A DNA stretch of 64,000 nt from Solwaraspora sp. WMMD792 (GTDB taxonomy: Bacteria; Actinomycetota; Actinomycetes; Mycobacteriales; Micromonosporaceae): contig NZ_JARUBH010000009.1 of the NCBI RefSeq assembly GCF_029626105.1, positions 3,782,001 through 3,846,000 on the forward strand, in the 5' to 3' direction. This document shows positions 17,283 through 27,280 of this stretch, piece by piece (position 1 is the first letter of the stretch; the number at the start of each line of letters is the position of its first letter). The translations under genes were made by a program, and so were the position numbers. The notes under the pieces are model-generated. The model made no database searches. It saw only the letters and a program-made list of their open reading frames with translations, and was not told the origin of the DNA.

Positions 17283-18041
17283 TCAGGCAGGCAAGCCACC
17301 GACCTGGGTGTTGATCCAGGAGCGGATCGACGGCAGATCGCCGTAGATCGACGGACCGGTGGCGCAGGTGGAGTTGTTGTTGCCGGCACGGCTGGTGGCC
17401 CCGATCAGGTACCACCGGCCGGAGACCATCCGGACCTGCGGACCACCGGAGTCGCCGTAGCAGGCACCGGCGTTTCCGTTGGTGTTGTTGGTACAGATCT
17501 CATAGCCGGCATCGATGCCGAGACACCGACTGTCCGCCACGATCGAAGTGTCCAACTCGTGGGCGATGGTCGGGGCCGAGCCGCAGCCACGGGGAGCGCA
17601 GGTCTGGCCCCAGCCGATGATCCGGGTGGCGGTGCCGACCGCACCGGAGGTGGTCGGGATCGGTGCCGGGGCGTAGCTCACCGAGTTGGCCAGCTGCATC
17701 AGTTTGACGTCGATCCGCGGGTGGTTGACCGCGCGGATCACCCGGACCACCGTGCCGCCACTGGTCCGGTTGACGCTGCCCACCCGTACCGAGATCGGGG
17801 TCGGGCAGTGCCGGGCGGTGACCACCCAGTTCGACTTGATCAGCGAACCGGTGCAGCCGGACGTGTAGACCATGAACGGGTAGTTCTCGGTGGCCGGACG
17901 GCCGTTCACCACCAGGGTGCCGATCTCGTCGGCGGTGCTGGACGGCGGCGCGGCCTGCGCCGTGGTGGCCGGCATCGCGAGGCTGGCGGCGGCGAGCCCG
18001 GTGGCCAGCAGCATCCGGGACAGGAGCGGGAGTGCCTTCAT
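17283..18041 (-). CDS. secreted trypsin-like serine protease (S1 family)
   Basis: 252-aa exported protease. The signal peptide (MKALPLLSRML, Ala/Leu core, AQA-APP) ends near residue 31. The catalytic His is in TARHC, the Asp in RIDVKLMQL, and the Ser in GDSGGP. Pairs of Cys near His, in TCAPRGCG, and around CYGDSGG fit the usual disulfides. VVNGRPATENYPFMV lies where the activation cleavage of trypsin-like zymogens occurs, so a short propeptide is likely. The protein is short for the family but complete. It is monocistronic with its own terminator. Substrate specificity is not obvious; the residue before the GDSGGP block gives no clear trypsin call. Confidence 0.9.
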   Translation of the reverse strand: MKALPLLSRMLLATGLAAASLAMPATTAQAAPPSSTADEIGTLVVNGRPATENYPFMVYTSGCTGSLIKSNWVVTARHCPTPISVRVGSVNRTSGGTVVRVIRAVNHPRIDVKLMQLANSVSYAPAPIPTTSGAVGTATRIIGWGQTCAPRGCGSAPTIAHELDTSIVADSRCLGIDAGYEICTNNTNGNAGACYGDSGGPQVRMVSGRWYLIGATSRAGNNNSTCATGPSIYGDLPSIRSWINTQVGGLPA

Positions 18042-18176
18042 CGTGCAGTGTCCTCATCGTCAGGGGGTACGCGCCGACTGATGGGCGGCGCGGCGATAGA
18101 ACAGGTTGTTCGGCCTTGTCAGACAGGCGCTGCTGGGTACCCGATGCGAACACTATCGACAAACCACGATACTTCA

Positions 18177-18563
18177 ATGCTTCTGGGGATACCGGTCCTG
18201 CCCTATTACCGGGTGATGGGGTGCCGGCTGTTGGAAGGACTCACGCTCGAGCCGCTGCGGCTGGTGACCCCCCGCGCCGAGGTCACCGTGCACGGCGTTT
18301 CCGAGGCGAACTTCCCGGCGATCGGGATCGGACTGCTCGCCGTCGCGCTGAGCGCGGTCCTGCTCTGGGGCTGGACGAAGCCGTGGCCGGCTCTCGCCGC
18401 GATCATCGGCACCGGCATAGTGGTCGAAACCTCCGCGCACCTGCTGTGTCCCGGCCGGATCACCAGCGGTCAGTTGACCGTGCTGCTCGTCGTCTGGGCG
18501 TCCTGCATGGCGGTGGTCACCGTCTTCCTACCTGTTACCGAGCAGTCCCCCGATCGGGTCTGA
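18177..18563 (+). CDS. small integral membrane protein, unknown function
   Basis: About 128 aa with three predicted membrane helices (roughly 48-68, 72-92 and 100-120) and short polar tails. There is no recognised family motif. The start is uncertain: ATG at 18177 or 18216 are both possible and neither has a strong ribosome site. Its last 36 bases overlap the end of the converging peptidase gene. The hydrophobic pattern and GC-rich third positions support a real gene. Confidence 0.5.
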   Translation: MLLGIPVLPYYRVMGCRLLEGLTLEPLRLVTPRAEVTVHGVSEANFPAIGIGLLAVALSAVLLWGWTKPWPALAAIIGTGIVVETSAHLLCPGRITSGQLTVLLVVWASCMAVVTVFLPVTEQSPDRV

Positions 18564-20642
18564 CGCCGCCCGGTCACCGTCCGCCCGGCGCTCACCGGTC
18601 AGGGTCCGCCGGACGAACTCCAGCAGCAGTGCCCATTTGAACGCCTGCTGCGCATTGTCCGCGGCTGCGGAATGCCCACCCTCGACGTTCTCGTGGTAGG
18701 TGACGTCGTGGCCGTACTCGCGCAGCCGGGCGACCATCTTGCGGGCATGACCGGGATGGACCCGGTCGTCGCGGGTCGAGGTGAGAAAGAGCGACGGCGG
18801 GTACGCCGTACCCCGTCGGATGTTCTGGTACGGCGAGTACTCCCGCAGAAACGCCCAGTCCGCCGGATCGTCGGGGTCACCGTACTCGGCCATCCAGGAG
18901 GCTCCAGCCAGCAGCTTGTGATACCGGCGCATGTCCAGCAGCGGCACCTGCCCGACGACCGCGCCGAACAGCTCCGGGCAGCGGGTCAACATCACGCCCA
19001 TCAGCAGCCCGCCGTTGCTGCCGCCGTAGGCGCCGAGCCGGTCCGGACTGGACAGTCCACGGGCGACCAGGTCGGTGGCGACGGCGGCGAAGTCCTCGTA
19101 CGCGCGGAGCCGGTTCTCCCGCAGGGCGGCGGTGTGCCAGCGCGGTCCGTACTCACCGCCGCCCCGGATGTTGGCGACCACGAAGCTGCCGCCCCGGGCC
19201 AGCCAGCCGGCACCGACGACGCCGCTGTAGGTCGGAGTCCAGGCGATCTCGAAACCCCCGTACCCGGTCATCAGGGTGAGCCCGGCCGCCGGTCCGGGCG
19301 GGCTGGTCTCGCCCGGTGTGACCAGGAAGTACGGCACCTCGGTGCCGTCGGCGGAGACGGCGAAGAACTGCCGGACGGTCATCTGTTCGGCGTCGAAGAA
19401 GGCCGGACCGGTCTTGACCGGCCGCGTCGGGCCGTCGACGGTGCCGTGCAGCAGCGTCGGTGGCCGGATGAACCCGGCGGTGTGCAGCAGGAACTCGTCA
19501 CCCCGGTCCGGCTCGGTGTCGGCCACGTCGGTGTGGTCGAATCCGCCGGCTTCGGGCAGCGTGCGCCGCCGCCAGCCGTCATCGCCGGGGGTCAGTACGG
19601 TGATCTCGCTACGGACGTCGGTCAGGGTGACCAGCAGCAGATGGTTGCGGGTCCAGGCGTGGTAGCTGTAGGCGGAGCGCTCGGTCGGCTCGAAGATCGT
19701 GGTCAACTCCCGTTTGCCGGCCAGCAACTCGTCGACCGGGGTGACCAGCACCGCGCCGGCCGGGTAGGTGACGTCACCGGCCAGCCAGTCGCTGCGCAGC
19801 TCGATCAGCAGCCACTGCCGGTGCAGGTCGATCTCGGCGTCCGAGGGCACGTCGACCAGGCCCCAACCGCCGTCGGGCCGCAGCAGGTAGGTCCGGTTAC
19901 GGAAGAACTCGGTACGCCGTACCGCCAGGTCGCGCTCGTAGCCGGCGGTCGGGTCGTGCACCACGTAGACGGTGACGTCGTCGACCTCGCCGGCGAACGC
20001 CAGCGGGGCGTCAGCCAGTGCGGTGCCGCGCTGCCAGCGCCGGATGGTCCGCGGATAGCCGGAGTTGGTGACGGTGCCGGGCCCGAAGTCGGTGCCCACG
20101 TAGATGTGGTCGCGGTCGATCCAGCAGACGGTGCTCTTCGCCTCCGCGACGATGAAACCATCGGGCACGAAGTCGCGGGTGGTCAGGTCGAACTCGCGGA
20201 CCACCGCGGCGTCCGATCCGCCCCGGGACAGCACCACCAGGCACCGGTCGTACCCGGGCCGCAGCACGTGGGCACCCTTCCAGACCCAGTTCTCCCCTTC
20301 GACCCGGGCGAGTTCGTCGAGGTCGAGCAGGATCTCCCAGCTCGGCTGCGGCCGACGGAACTCGTCGAGGGTGGCCCGCCGCCACACTCCCCGGGGATGT
20401 CCGGCGTCCTGCCAGAAGTTGTAGAGGTGGTCCCCGCGCCAGGTCGGGTCGGGGATCTTGTCGGCGGAGTCGAGCACCTGCTTGATCTGGTCCCGCAGCT
20501 GGGTGAACCCCGGCTCGGCGGTCCAGCCGGCGGTGGTCTCCGCGTTGCGGTCGCGGACCCAGTCCAGGGCAGCGTCACCGAGCACCTCCTCCAACCAGAG
20601 GTACGGATCGCCGCCGTGCGACACCCGGCCGTCCATCACCAT
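18528..20642 (-). CDS. prolyl oligopeptidase family serine peptidase (S9A)
   Basis: 704-aa cytosolic peptidase that cleaves short peptides after proline or related residues. An N-terminal beta-propeller domain (about 75-420) gates the alpha/beta hydrolase domain. The nucleophile is the Ser of YGGSNGGLL, the Asp lies in TSTRDDRVHP and the His in VEGGHSAA, all in the standard S9 order. DPYLWLEEV at the N terminus is the family hallmark. The start at ATG 20642 follows GGGGGAGGA at 7 nt; longer frames have no ribosome site. It is divergent from the Mrr-like gene, with 266 bp of shared upstream DNA. Confidence 0.92.
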   Translation of the reverse strand: MVMDGRVSHGGDPYLWLEEVLGDAALDWVRDRNAETTAGWTAEPGFTQLRDQIKQVLDSADKIPDPTWRGDHLYNFWQDAGHPRGVWRRATLDEFRRPQPSWEILLDLDELARVEGENWVWKGAHVLRPGYDRCLVVLSRGGSDAAVVREFDLTTRDFVPDGFIVAEAKSTVCWIDRDHIYVGTDFGPGTVTNSGYPRTIRRWQRGTALADAPLAFAGEVDDVTVYVVHDPTAGYERDLAVRRTEFFRNRTYLLRPDGGWGLVDVPSDAEIDLHRQWLLIELRSDWLAGDVTYPAGAVLVTPVDELLAGKRELTTIFEPTERSAYSYHAWTRNHLLLVTLTDVRSEITVLTPGDDGWRRRTLPEAGGFDHTDVADTEPDRGDEFLLHTAGFIRPPTLLHGTVDGPTRPVKTGPAFFDAEQMTVRQFFAVSADGTEVPYFLVTPGETSPPGPAAGLTLMTGYGGFEIAWTPTYSGVVGAGWLARGGSFVVANIRGGGEYGPRWHTAALRENRLRAYEDFAAVATDLVARGLSSPDRLGAYGGSNGGLLMGVMLTRCPELFGAVVGQVPLLDMRRYHKLLAGASWMAEYGDPDDPADWAFLREYSPYQNIRRGTAYPPSLFLTSTRDDRVHPGHARKMVARLREYGHDVTYHENVEGGHSAAADNAQQAFKWALLLEFVRRTLTGERRADGDRAASDPIGGLLGNR

Positions 20643-20908
20643 CCGTCTGTCCTCCCCCGCCCCCGGCCCGCTCTGCGGGGGTACGCACCAGGATAGGCAA
20701 ACTCGTCGTACCGCACCGCCCAGCAGAGGGTGCCGTCCCAAGGCCGGCCGCGAACGTCGCCGCCGGAAGCTGGACACTGGACGCTACCGTGACGGTCGGA
20801 CAAGATTGACGCACGTCCAACGTGCAGACGTGCGACCGGTGATCCGTCCGGGCCGGGTGGCGCGGACGGTTGGGGCGGGAGTGGACCGGCGACGATCGGG
20901 GCTGACAG

Positions 20909-22501
20909 ATGAGCAGCATGCAGGAGGCGCAGCGGGCACATGCCCAGCAGGTGCACGCCCAGCACCGGGCCCAGGCCTTCGCGTACCGTCAGCATCAGCA
21001 GATGGTCTGGGAGGCGGAGAACGCCCGGCAGGCCGCCGAGCAGGCCGCCGCCGAGGACGAACGCCAACGCAAGCGTCTCTACACCGAGGCCCGTGCGGCG
21101 AAGGTCGCGGCGGCCAACGCGAACCTGCGGTCGCGGGTGGCCGAGCTGGAGGAGCTGCTCGCCGACACCCTGGCCGTCGACGACCACATCGACCTCGAAC
21201 GGCTCAAGCGCAGCAGCACTCCACCGCCGTTCGACCCCGGTGACCTCGCCGTACCGCTGGCCGCACCGCAGTGGTCCGATTTCGCCCCGCCGGAGCCGGC
21301 CGGTCTGGGCCGGATGTTCGGCGGCGAGGTCCGCCACCAGCAGCAGGTCGCCGAGGCGCGACAGGTGTTCGAGCAGGCCACCGCGAAACACGAGGCGGCG
21401 GAGGCGCAGCGGCGCCGCCGGCTGGCCGCAGCCGAGGAGAAGTACCGTCAGCAGTGCGAGAAGCTGGCCGCCAAGATCGCCGCGCACAACGCGGCGATCG
21501 ACCGGTTCTCCGCCGTCTTCGCCGCCGCCGACCCGAAGGCCGTCGTCGAGTACTTCGGACTGGTGCTCGGAAATTCCGTCTACCCGGACGACTTTCCGCA
21601 GCGTTACCGGCTGGCCTACCTGCCCGAGTCCCGTCAGTTGGTGGTCGAGTACCACCTGCCGGCGGTGGAGGTCGTCCCCCGGATCCGGGAATACCGTTAC
21701 CAGCCGGCCGACGACGAGGTGACGGCGGTCGGCCGGTCGGCGACCGAAATCGCCGATCGGTACGCCGACCTCATCACCCAGATCACCCTGCGTACGGTGC
21801 ACGAGCTGTACGAGGCGGACCGTACCAGGCTGCTGGAGACCGTCTGTATCAACGGCATCGTCGAACGGATCGACCCGGCCACCGGCCGACCGGCCCGGCC
21901 CTGCCTGGTCAGTCTGCGTACCACCCGGGACGAGTTCGTCGCGATCAACCTGGCCAACGTCGACCCGGCCGCCTGCCTGCGCCGGCTCGGCGCACGGATC
22001 TCCGCCCATCCGGTGGATCTGGCGTCGGTGCCTGCCGTCGTCGATTTCGACCAGGTCGACAAGCGGTTCGCCGACGAGATCGACGTCCTCGCCGACCTGG
22101 ACCAGCGACCGGACCTGCTGACCATACCGGCTGACCAGTTCGAGCAGCTGATCGCCGACCTGTTCACCAAGCTCGGGCTGCAGATGCGCCAGGTGCGCAC
22201 GACGGCCGACGGCACGGTGGAGTGCATGGCGCACGATCCCCGCCCGTTGTTCGGCGGCACGGTCGTCGTGCTGGCTCGGCGCGGCGGCGGCACCATGGAC
22301 GTGTCGGCGGTCCGTGACCTGTTCGGCGTCGTCCAGGCGGAGAACGCCTCGAACGGCATCCTGGTGACCACCGCCGGCTACACCTCGGCGGCCTTCGACT
22401 TCGCTTCCGGAAAGCCGTTGGAGCTGATCGACGGCTCGGCGCTGCTGCACATGCTCGCCGAGACCGGCGGGGTCAAGGCCCGCATCGACCGCCGGGCCTG
22501 A
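20909..22501 (+). CDS. Mrr-like restriction endonuclease-fold protein with degenerate catalytic motif
   Basis: 530 aa. Residues 1-75 and about 145-200 are Gln/Glu/Arg-rich coiled coils, a middle alpha/beta region (about 210-400) is of unknown fold, and the C-terminal 110 residues match the Mrr/DUF2034 nuclease domain (IPADQFEQLIADLFTKLGLQ through VSAVRDLFGVVQAE, then GILVTTAGY). In this family the core normally reads DGGVD...(V/I)QAKR. Here it reads DGTVE...VVVLARR, so the catalytic Gln and Lys are replaced by Leu and Arg, and cleavage is doubtful. It may bind DNA without cutting. ATG with no perfect ribosome site. No methyltransferase gene is nearby, which also argues against a classical restriction system. 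Confidence 0.85.
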   Translation: MSSMQEAQRAHAQQVHAQHRAQAFAYRQHQQMVWEAENARQAAEQAAAEDERQRKRLYTEARAAKVAAANANLRSRVAELEELLADTLAVDDHIDLERLKRSSTPPPFDPGDLAVPLAAPQWSDFAPPEPAGLGRMFGGEVRHQQQVAEARQVFEQATAKHEAAEAQRRRRLAAAEEKYRQQCEKLAAKIAAHNAAIDRFSAVFAAADPKAVVEYFGLVLGNSVYPDDFPQRYRLAYLPESRQLVVEYHLPAVEVVPRIREYRYQPADDEVTAVGRSATEIADRYADLITQITLRTVHELYEADRTRLLETVCINGIVERIDPATGRPARPCLVSLRTTRDEFVAINLANVDPAACLRRLGARISAHPVDLASVPAVVDFDQVDKRFADEIDVLADLDQRPDLLTIPADQFEQLIADLFTKLGLQMRQVRTTADGTVECMAHDPRPLFGGTVVVLARRGGGTMDVSAVRDLFGVVQAENASNGILVTTAGYTSAAFDFASGKPLELIDGSALLHMLAETGGVKARIDRRA

Positions 22502-22513
22502 ACCGCGACCGTC

Positions 22514-22561
22514 GCGGGTCAGCGGGTCAGCGGGTCAGCGGGTCAGCGGGTCAGCGGGTCA
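22514..22561. repeat. six exact copies of an 8-bp tandem repeat
   Basis: GCGGGTCA is repeated six times without change (22514-22561) between two converging genes. The last copy contains the stop codon (TGA on the minus strand) of the alditol oxidase gene, so any change in copy number leaves the protein end intact. Probable replication-slippage locus. Confidence 0.9.
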
Positions 22562-23815
22562 GCGGGGAAAGTACCGGTCCAGGAAGTCGTTGTGGAACAC
22601 CCCGGCCGGGTCGTAGCGGGCCAGCAGGTCGGCGAAGTCGTCCCACCGCGAATACCTGCCGGCGAGTTCGTCCCGGCCAATGCCGAACAGCTTGCCCCAG
22701 TGCGGTCGGGGGGCGTACGGCGTCAGCGCCTGCTCGACCGCGGCGATCACCGGCGTCACCGCCGTAGCATCCGCGACCCAGGTGAAGTGGATCGCGACGC
22801 TGTCCCGCGAATGGTTCATGCTCAGCCACAGTTCGTCGGCGGCGACGGTACGGATCTCGCAGACCTGCAGCACGGGCGCGACCCGGTCGCGGATCCGGGC
22901 CACCGCGTCGAGGGCGTCTCCCACGTCGCCGGCCGCTACCAGGTATTCCGACTGTAGTTCGGCACCGCTGCTCGGGGTGAAGTCGAGCCGGAAGTGCGGC
23001 AACCTGGTGTGCCACGGACCGGCCACCCCCAGCTGGCTGGTGCAGTTCTCCACCGGCATTCCGGGCACCGGGTGGCGGGGGCCGTCGGCGGCGGCGAGCC
23101 CCAACCCGTCGGCGTCAACCGGCGGATGGTCGTGGTCGGTGCGCCGTTTCACCCACACCTGGTCGATACCGGTCCCGGTCCAGTCGGTGAACATGCTGAC
23201 GCTGTAGCCGCTGGCCTGGAGTCGGTCCCATCCGGCGGCGAGCGCGTCGCGGGACAGCCCGTGATAGACGTACTGCGCCACATCGAAGGTCGGCTCGATC
23301 GTCAAGGTAACGCTGGTGACCACGCCGAGCCCGCCGAGACCGACCACCGCGCCGGCGAAATCGGGATGGGACTGGTCCAGCCGGACCAGGTCTCCGTTGG
23401 CGGTCACCAACTCCACCGCCCGTACGGCGGTGGCCAGGTTGCCGTTGCCGCGCCCGGAGCCATGGGTAGCGGTCGCGCAGGCACCGGCGACCGAGATGTG
23501 CGGCAGCGAGGCCAGGTTGTGCAGCGCGTACCCGTGGGCGTGCAGGTGTTCGGCAAGCTCGCCGTAGCGGACACCACCGCCGGCGGTGACCGTCAACGTC
23601 TCGGCGTCGACCGTCACCTCGGCGGGCAGGCCGGCGAGCGAGACGAGGTCTCCGTCGGTGTCGGCGATCCGGTTGAACGAGTGCCCGGTGCCGAGCACCC
23701 GCAGCCGGGCCGATCCGCCCACGACCTGTCGCAGTTCGTCGACGGTGGTCGGGCGGTGGACGTGACGCGCGGCGAAGGTGACGTTACGCGCCCAGTTGGT
23801 GACCGCAGCGGTCAT
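22559..23815 (-). CDS. aldO: alditol (xylitol/sorbitol) oxidase, FAD-linked
   Basis: 418-aa VAO-family flavoenzyme that oxidises the terminal CHOH of sugar alcohols to aldehydes and makes H2O2. The N-terminal FAD domain has VLGTGHSFN, whose His is the covalent flavin attachment site in Streptomyces AldO, followed by [21 protein letters not shown]. The C-terminal domain has the AldO hallmarks [36 protein letters not shown] and CEIRTVAAD, then PHWGKLF. These match AldO far better than gulonolactone oxidase. Start at ATG 23815 with GGAG upstream. It is divergent from the D-lactate dehydrogenase gene, with 78 bp between the starts. The gene ends inside the 8-bp repeat array. Confidence 0.88.
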   Translation of the reverse strand: MTAAVTNWARNVTFAARHVHRPTTVDELRQVVGGSARLRVLGTGHSFNRIADTDGDLVSLAGLPAEVTVDAETLTVTAGGGVRYGELAEHLHAHGYALHNLASLPHISVAGACATATHGSGRGNGNLATAVRAVELVTANGDLVRLDQSHPDFAGAVVGLGGLGVVTSVTLTIEPTFDVAQYVYHGLSRDALAAGWDRLQASGYSVSMFTDWTGTGIDQVWVKRRTDHDHPPVDADGLGLAAADGPRHPVPGMPVENCTSQLGVAGPWHTRLPHFRLDFTPSSGAELQSEYLVAAGDVGDALDAVARIRDRVAPVLQVCEIRTVAADELWLSMNHSRDSVAIHFTWVADATAVTPVIAAVEQALTPYAPRPHWGKLFGIGRDELAGRYSRWDDFADLLARYDPAGVFHNDFLDRYFPR

Positions 23816-23893
23816 CAGCCCGTTCTCCTCTCGCCGACCCGCCTCACCGTACCCTGGACCGGCGGAAGCTACGGTCGCGCCGGAGGAGGTCCC

Positions 23894-24898
23894 ATGCGGG
23901 TGGCAGTGTTCAGCACCAAGCCGTACGACAAGCGGTTCCTGGCCGCCGCGAACGCCGAGGCCGGTCACGACCTGGTGTTCCTGGAGCCGAGGTTGTCGGC
24001 GGACACCGCGCCGTTGGCCGACGGTTGCGACGCGGTCTGCGCGTTCGTCAACGACGACCTCAGCGCCCCGGTGCTGGAGACGCTGGCCGGCGGCGGGGTC
24101 CGGCTGGTCGCGCTGCGCTCGGCCGGGTTCAACCATGTCGATCTGGCCACCGCGCGCCGGCTCGGGCTGACCGTCACCCGGGTGCCGGGCTACTCGCCGC
24201 ACGCGGTCGCGGAGCACTGCGTCGGGCTGATCCTGGCGCTCAACCGCAAGATCCATCGCGCCTACAACCGGGTCCGGGAGCACAACTTCGCCCTCAACGG
24301 GCTGCTCGGCTTCGACCTGCACGGCCGGACCGTCGGTGTCGTCGGCACCGGCAAGATCGGCGTCCGGTTCATTCGGATCATGGCCGGGTTCGGCTGCCGG
24401 GTGCTCGCCGCCGACCCGTACCCGTCGGACGAGGCCGTCGCCGCCGGCGCCAGCTACGTCCCGCTGCCGACGCTGCTCGCCGAGTCGGACATCGTCACCC
24501 TGCACTGTCCACTCACCCCCGACACTCATCACCTGATCGACGAGGAACGGATCGCGCAGATGCGCGACGGCGTGATGTTGATCAACACCAGCCGGGGCGC
24601 GCTGGTCGACACCGCCGCCGTGATCCGCGGTCTGAAGAGCGGCAAGATCGGCTACCTGGGGTTGGACGTGTACGAGGAGGAGGCCGACCTGTTCTTCGAG
24701 GACCTGTCCGACCAGATGCTGCGCGACGACCTGTTCTCCCGGCTGGTCACCTTCCCCAACGTGCTGATCACCGGCCATCAGGCGTTCTTCACCGAGGAGG
24801 CGCTGCACAACATCGCCACCACCACCGTCGGCAGCCTGACCGCGTACGAGCGGGAGGGCACCCCGGCGGACATCCAGCCCGACGCCCTGGTGCGCTGA
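23894..24898 (+). CDS. ldhA: D-lactate dehydrogenase / 2-hydroxyacid dehydrogenase
   Basis: 334-aa NAD-dependent D-2-hydroxyacid dehydrogenase, interconverting pyruvate and D-lactate. The N-terminal substrate domain begins [15 protein letters not shown] and contains [14 protein letters not shown]. The Rossmann segment is [10 protein letters not shown] (about 146-155), with DPYP after beta-2 providing the NAD-binding Asp. The catalytic Arg lies in NTSRGALVD, the Glu in GLDVYEEE and the His in TGHQAFFT. This set, with YSPHAVAEH, is typical of LdhA rather than formate or phosphoglycerate dehydrogenases. ATG preceded by GGAGGAGG. It is alone on its strand. Confidence 0.92.
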   Translation: MRVAVFSTKPYDKRFLAAANAEAGHDLVFLEPRLSADTAPLADGCDAVCAFVNDDLSAPVLETLAGGGVRLVALRSAGFNHVDLATARRLGLTVTRVPGYSPHAVAEHCVGLILALNRKIHRAYNRVREHNFALNGLLGFDLHGRTVGVVGTGKIGVRFIRIMAGFGCRVLAADPYPSDEAVAAGASYVPLPTLLAESDIVTLHCPLTPDTHHLIDEERIAQMRDGVMLINTSRGALVDTAAVIRGLKSGKIGYLGLDVYEEEADLFFEDLSDQMLRDDLFSRLVTFPNVLITGHQAFFTEEALHNIATTTVGSLTAYEREGTPADIQPDALVR

Positions 24899-25161
24899 CC
24901 GACGAACCCGTGCGCGGGCGTCCGGGCCCAGCGCCGGTCGCAAGTCCGGTCCGATCCGGCCGGGAGCAGACAGTGTCAAAGTCATGGCTGGAGGTCGGCC
25001 GGCCGGTTCCCCGTTCCCGCCGGTTCACACCGGTTATCTTCCCACGTCTGCGGAGACTCTTCACCCTGACGGATGCTCAGCCCGGGCCGGCCCGGCAGCG
25101 CGGCCCAGCCGGCCGACCAAGGGGCAGAACCAGGAGCGCACCGAGAGTCAGGAGTGACGCC

Positions 25162-25983
25162 ATGGGGTACCTCACCACGCAGGACGGCACCCAGCTCTAC
25201 TACAAGGACTGGGGTTCCGGCCCCGCCATCGTGTTCTCACACGGCTGGCCGCTGAACGCCGACGCCTGGGACGGCCAACTACTGTTCCTCGCCCAGCAGG
25301 GGTTCCGGGTCATCGCGCACGACCGGCGTGGGCACGGCCGGTCCAGCCAGTCGCCCGAGGGCAACGACATGAACGGCTACGCCGACGACCTCGCCGCGGT
25401 GATCGAGGCGTTCGGCCTGACCGACGCCACGCTGATCGGGCACTCCACCGGTGGCGGTGAGGTTGCCCGGTACATCGGCCGGTACGGCACCGGTCGGGTG
25501 GCGAAGGTGGTGCTCATCTCCGCCGTACCGCCGATCATGGTGCAGACGCCGGACAACCCGGACGGGCTGCCGCTGGCCGTGTTCGACGAGATGCGGGCCA
25601 GCCTGGCCCACGACCGGGCGCAGTTCTACCAGGATCTGGCGATCAAGTTCTACGGCGTGAACCGGCCAGGTGCCGAGGTTTCCGACGGCATCCTGCACCA
25701 GTTCTGGTCGTGGAGCATGCAGGCCGGGCTGTGGAACGCGTACCAGAGTGTGGCGGCGTTCTCGGAGACCGACTTCCGGGACGACCTCGCCGCGTTCGAC
25801 GTCCCCACCCTGGTCATGCAGGGCGACGACGACCAGATCGTGCCGATCGGGAACGCTTCGATGAAGACCGCCCAACTGGTGTCCGGCGCCCAGGAGGTCT
25901 ACTATCCGGGCGCCCCGCACGGTATCACCGCGACCCACCAGGACCAGGTCAACCAGGATCTGCTCACGTTCCTGAAGAGCTGA
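25162..25983 (+). CDS. alpha/beta hydrolase of the cofactor-free chloroperoxidase group
   Basis: 273 aa, full length for the family. The oxyanion segment [11 protein letters not shown], the nucleophile GHSTGGGE, the Asp in [10 protein letters not shown] and the His in [10 protein letters not shown] form the Ser-Asp-His triad. [12 protein letters not shown] and the HSTGG elbow are characteristic of non-haem chloroperoxidase/perhydrolase-type esterases. In vivo these act as esterases or lactonases; the peroxidase name is historical. ATG with AGGAG 8 nt upstream. No neighbour suggests a substrate. Confidence 0.9.
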   Translation: MGYLTTQDGTQLYYKDWGSGPAIVFSHGWPLNADAWDGQLLFLAQQGFRVIAHDRRGHGRSSQSPEGNDMNGYADDLAAVIEAFGLTDATLIGHSTGGGEVARYIGRYGTGRVAKVVLISAVPPIMVQTPDNPDGLPLAVFDEMRASLAHDRAQFYQDLAIKFYGVNRPGAEVSDGILHQFWSWSMQAGLWNAYQSVAAFSETDFRDDLAAFDVPTLVMQGDDDQIVPIGNASMKTAQLVSGAQEVYYPGAPHGITATHQDQVNQDLLTFLKS

Positions 25984-26196
25984 GCCCGGCACCGGCCGCG
26001 TTCGTCGGCCTGAACCGACTCCATCGCAAGTAGCCGAGCGGTCCGTTCCGTCAGGACCGCTCGGTCCCCCCCAATTCGTCTCGCACCTCACGCCGCACAC
26101 TGCATACGTCACGCCGCACCGGACCGAACGCGACGAGTTCCGGACGTCGATGTGTGGCGCAAGACCTTTAGCGGACGGTGGTGGAAAATCCACCAG

Positions 26197-27066
26197 ATGA
26201 AGAACCGACCTGGCATCGGTGCGGACGGCGGACTGGCCGAACGCCCCGCCGCCAATTCTCCGGCCACCCGACACTCCCTCCGTGCGGAGCTTGTCGCGTT
26301 GGGTCTGCCGGCCGGCGGTATCGTCCTGGTGCACAGCTCGTTGCGGGCGATGGGTTACGTGTGCGGTGGGCCGGTCGCCGTGGTCCAGGCGCTGCTCGAC
26401 GTCCTGACGCCCGACGGAACGCTGGTGGTGCCGAGCCAGACGCCGCAGAACCGGGACCCGGCGCGGTGGGTACGGCAGGTGCCGGCAGACTGGTGGCCGA
26501 CAATCCGCGAGCACCTGCCGGCCTTTGATCCGGCGGTTCATGACTGCCGGGCCATGGGCATGGTCGCCGAGACCGTACGGACGTGGCCGGGGGCGGTCCG
26601 TAGTCAGCATCCCCAGACGTCGTTCGCGGCGGTCGGTCCCCGAGCGGCGGAGCTGATGGCCCGCCACGACCTGGACAGCGAGCTGGGCGAACGATCACCG
26701 CTCGCGGCACTCGACGCGACCGACGCACACACGTTGCTGCTCGGCGTGGGTTACGACCGGTGTACGGCGTTCCACCTTGCCGAGTACCGTCTTCCGCGGC
26801 CGCCGGAGCCGCACCGCAACGCCTGCGTGGTCCTCGGCGCGGACGGCCAACGGCAGTGGCGGACGTACGTCGGTGCCCGGCTCGACGCGGGACCGTTCAG
26901 CGAACTCGGCCGCGACTTCGAGCGGGACAGCTCGTCGGTCGCCACCGGCCCGGTGGGGCGGGCCGTCGCCCGGCTCCTACCGATCCGACCGGCGGTGGCC
27001 TACGCACGCGCCTGGCTGACGCTACGCTGTCCGGATGGCGACAGTTCCAGCGGTCCCGGGAATTGA
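26197..27066 (+). CDS. aminoglycoside N(3)-acetyltransferase family protein
   Basis: 289 aa in the chosen frame. The AAC(3) fold is recognisable by VLVHSSLRAMG near the start, GTLVVPSQTP, the central block VHDCRAMGMVAETVRTWPGAVRSQHPQTSFAAVG, then LLGVGYDRCTAFHLAE. These enzymes move acetyl from acetyl-CoA to the 3-amino group of 2-deoxystreptamine aminoglycosides; some homologues act on other amines (for example in siderophore or antibiotic pathways). The key His and Glu regions are present, so activity is plausible. The start at ATG 26197 has no clear ribosome site, and GTG 26152 is an alternative. No aminoglycoside biosynthesis genes are nearby, so self-resistance is not indicated. Confidence 0.85.
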   Translation: MKNRPGIGADGGLAERPAANSPATRHSLRAELVALGLPAGGIVLVHSSLRAMGYVCGGPVAVVQALLDVLTPDGTLVVPSQTPQNRDPARWVRQVPADWWPTIREHLPAFDPAVHDCRAMGMVAETVRTWPGAVRSQHPQTSFAAVGPRAAELMARHDLDSELGERSPLAALDATDAHTLLLGVGYDRCTAFHLAEYRLPRPPEPHRNACVVLGADGQRQWRTYVGARLDAGPFSELGRDFERDSSSVATGPVGRAVARLLPIRPAVAYARAWLTLRCPDGDSSSGPGN

Positions 27067-27280
27067 CCGCCAAGGGAGCAGGTGGCGTGCCCGAAGGTGG
27101 CGTCACTAGATCATTAGGCGCAATGATCTTCAAAAAGACTCTTCCCTGAAGAAGACCTGGGAGATATATACTCCTTACACTCGGTGTCACCCTGCGGACA
27201 TTTTGTGCGTGGTGTCGACGTCTCACTTGACACACGTACCGCCGCCCGCGACGGCGCACCGTCGACAGGCGGGAGGGCGG

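Noticed and set aside
18672-20696. 674-codon open frame opposite the prolyl oligopeptidase gene
   Set aside because: Repetitive composition and no domain; the minus strand holds an intact S9 peptidase with triad and ribosome site.
22514-22561. Possible CRISPR or iteron array
   Set aside because: Units of 8 bp without spacers and no replication gene nearby; simple tandem repeat.
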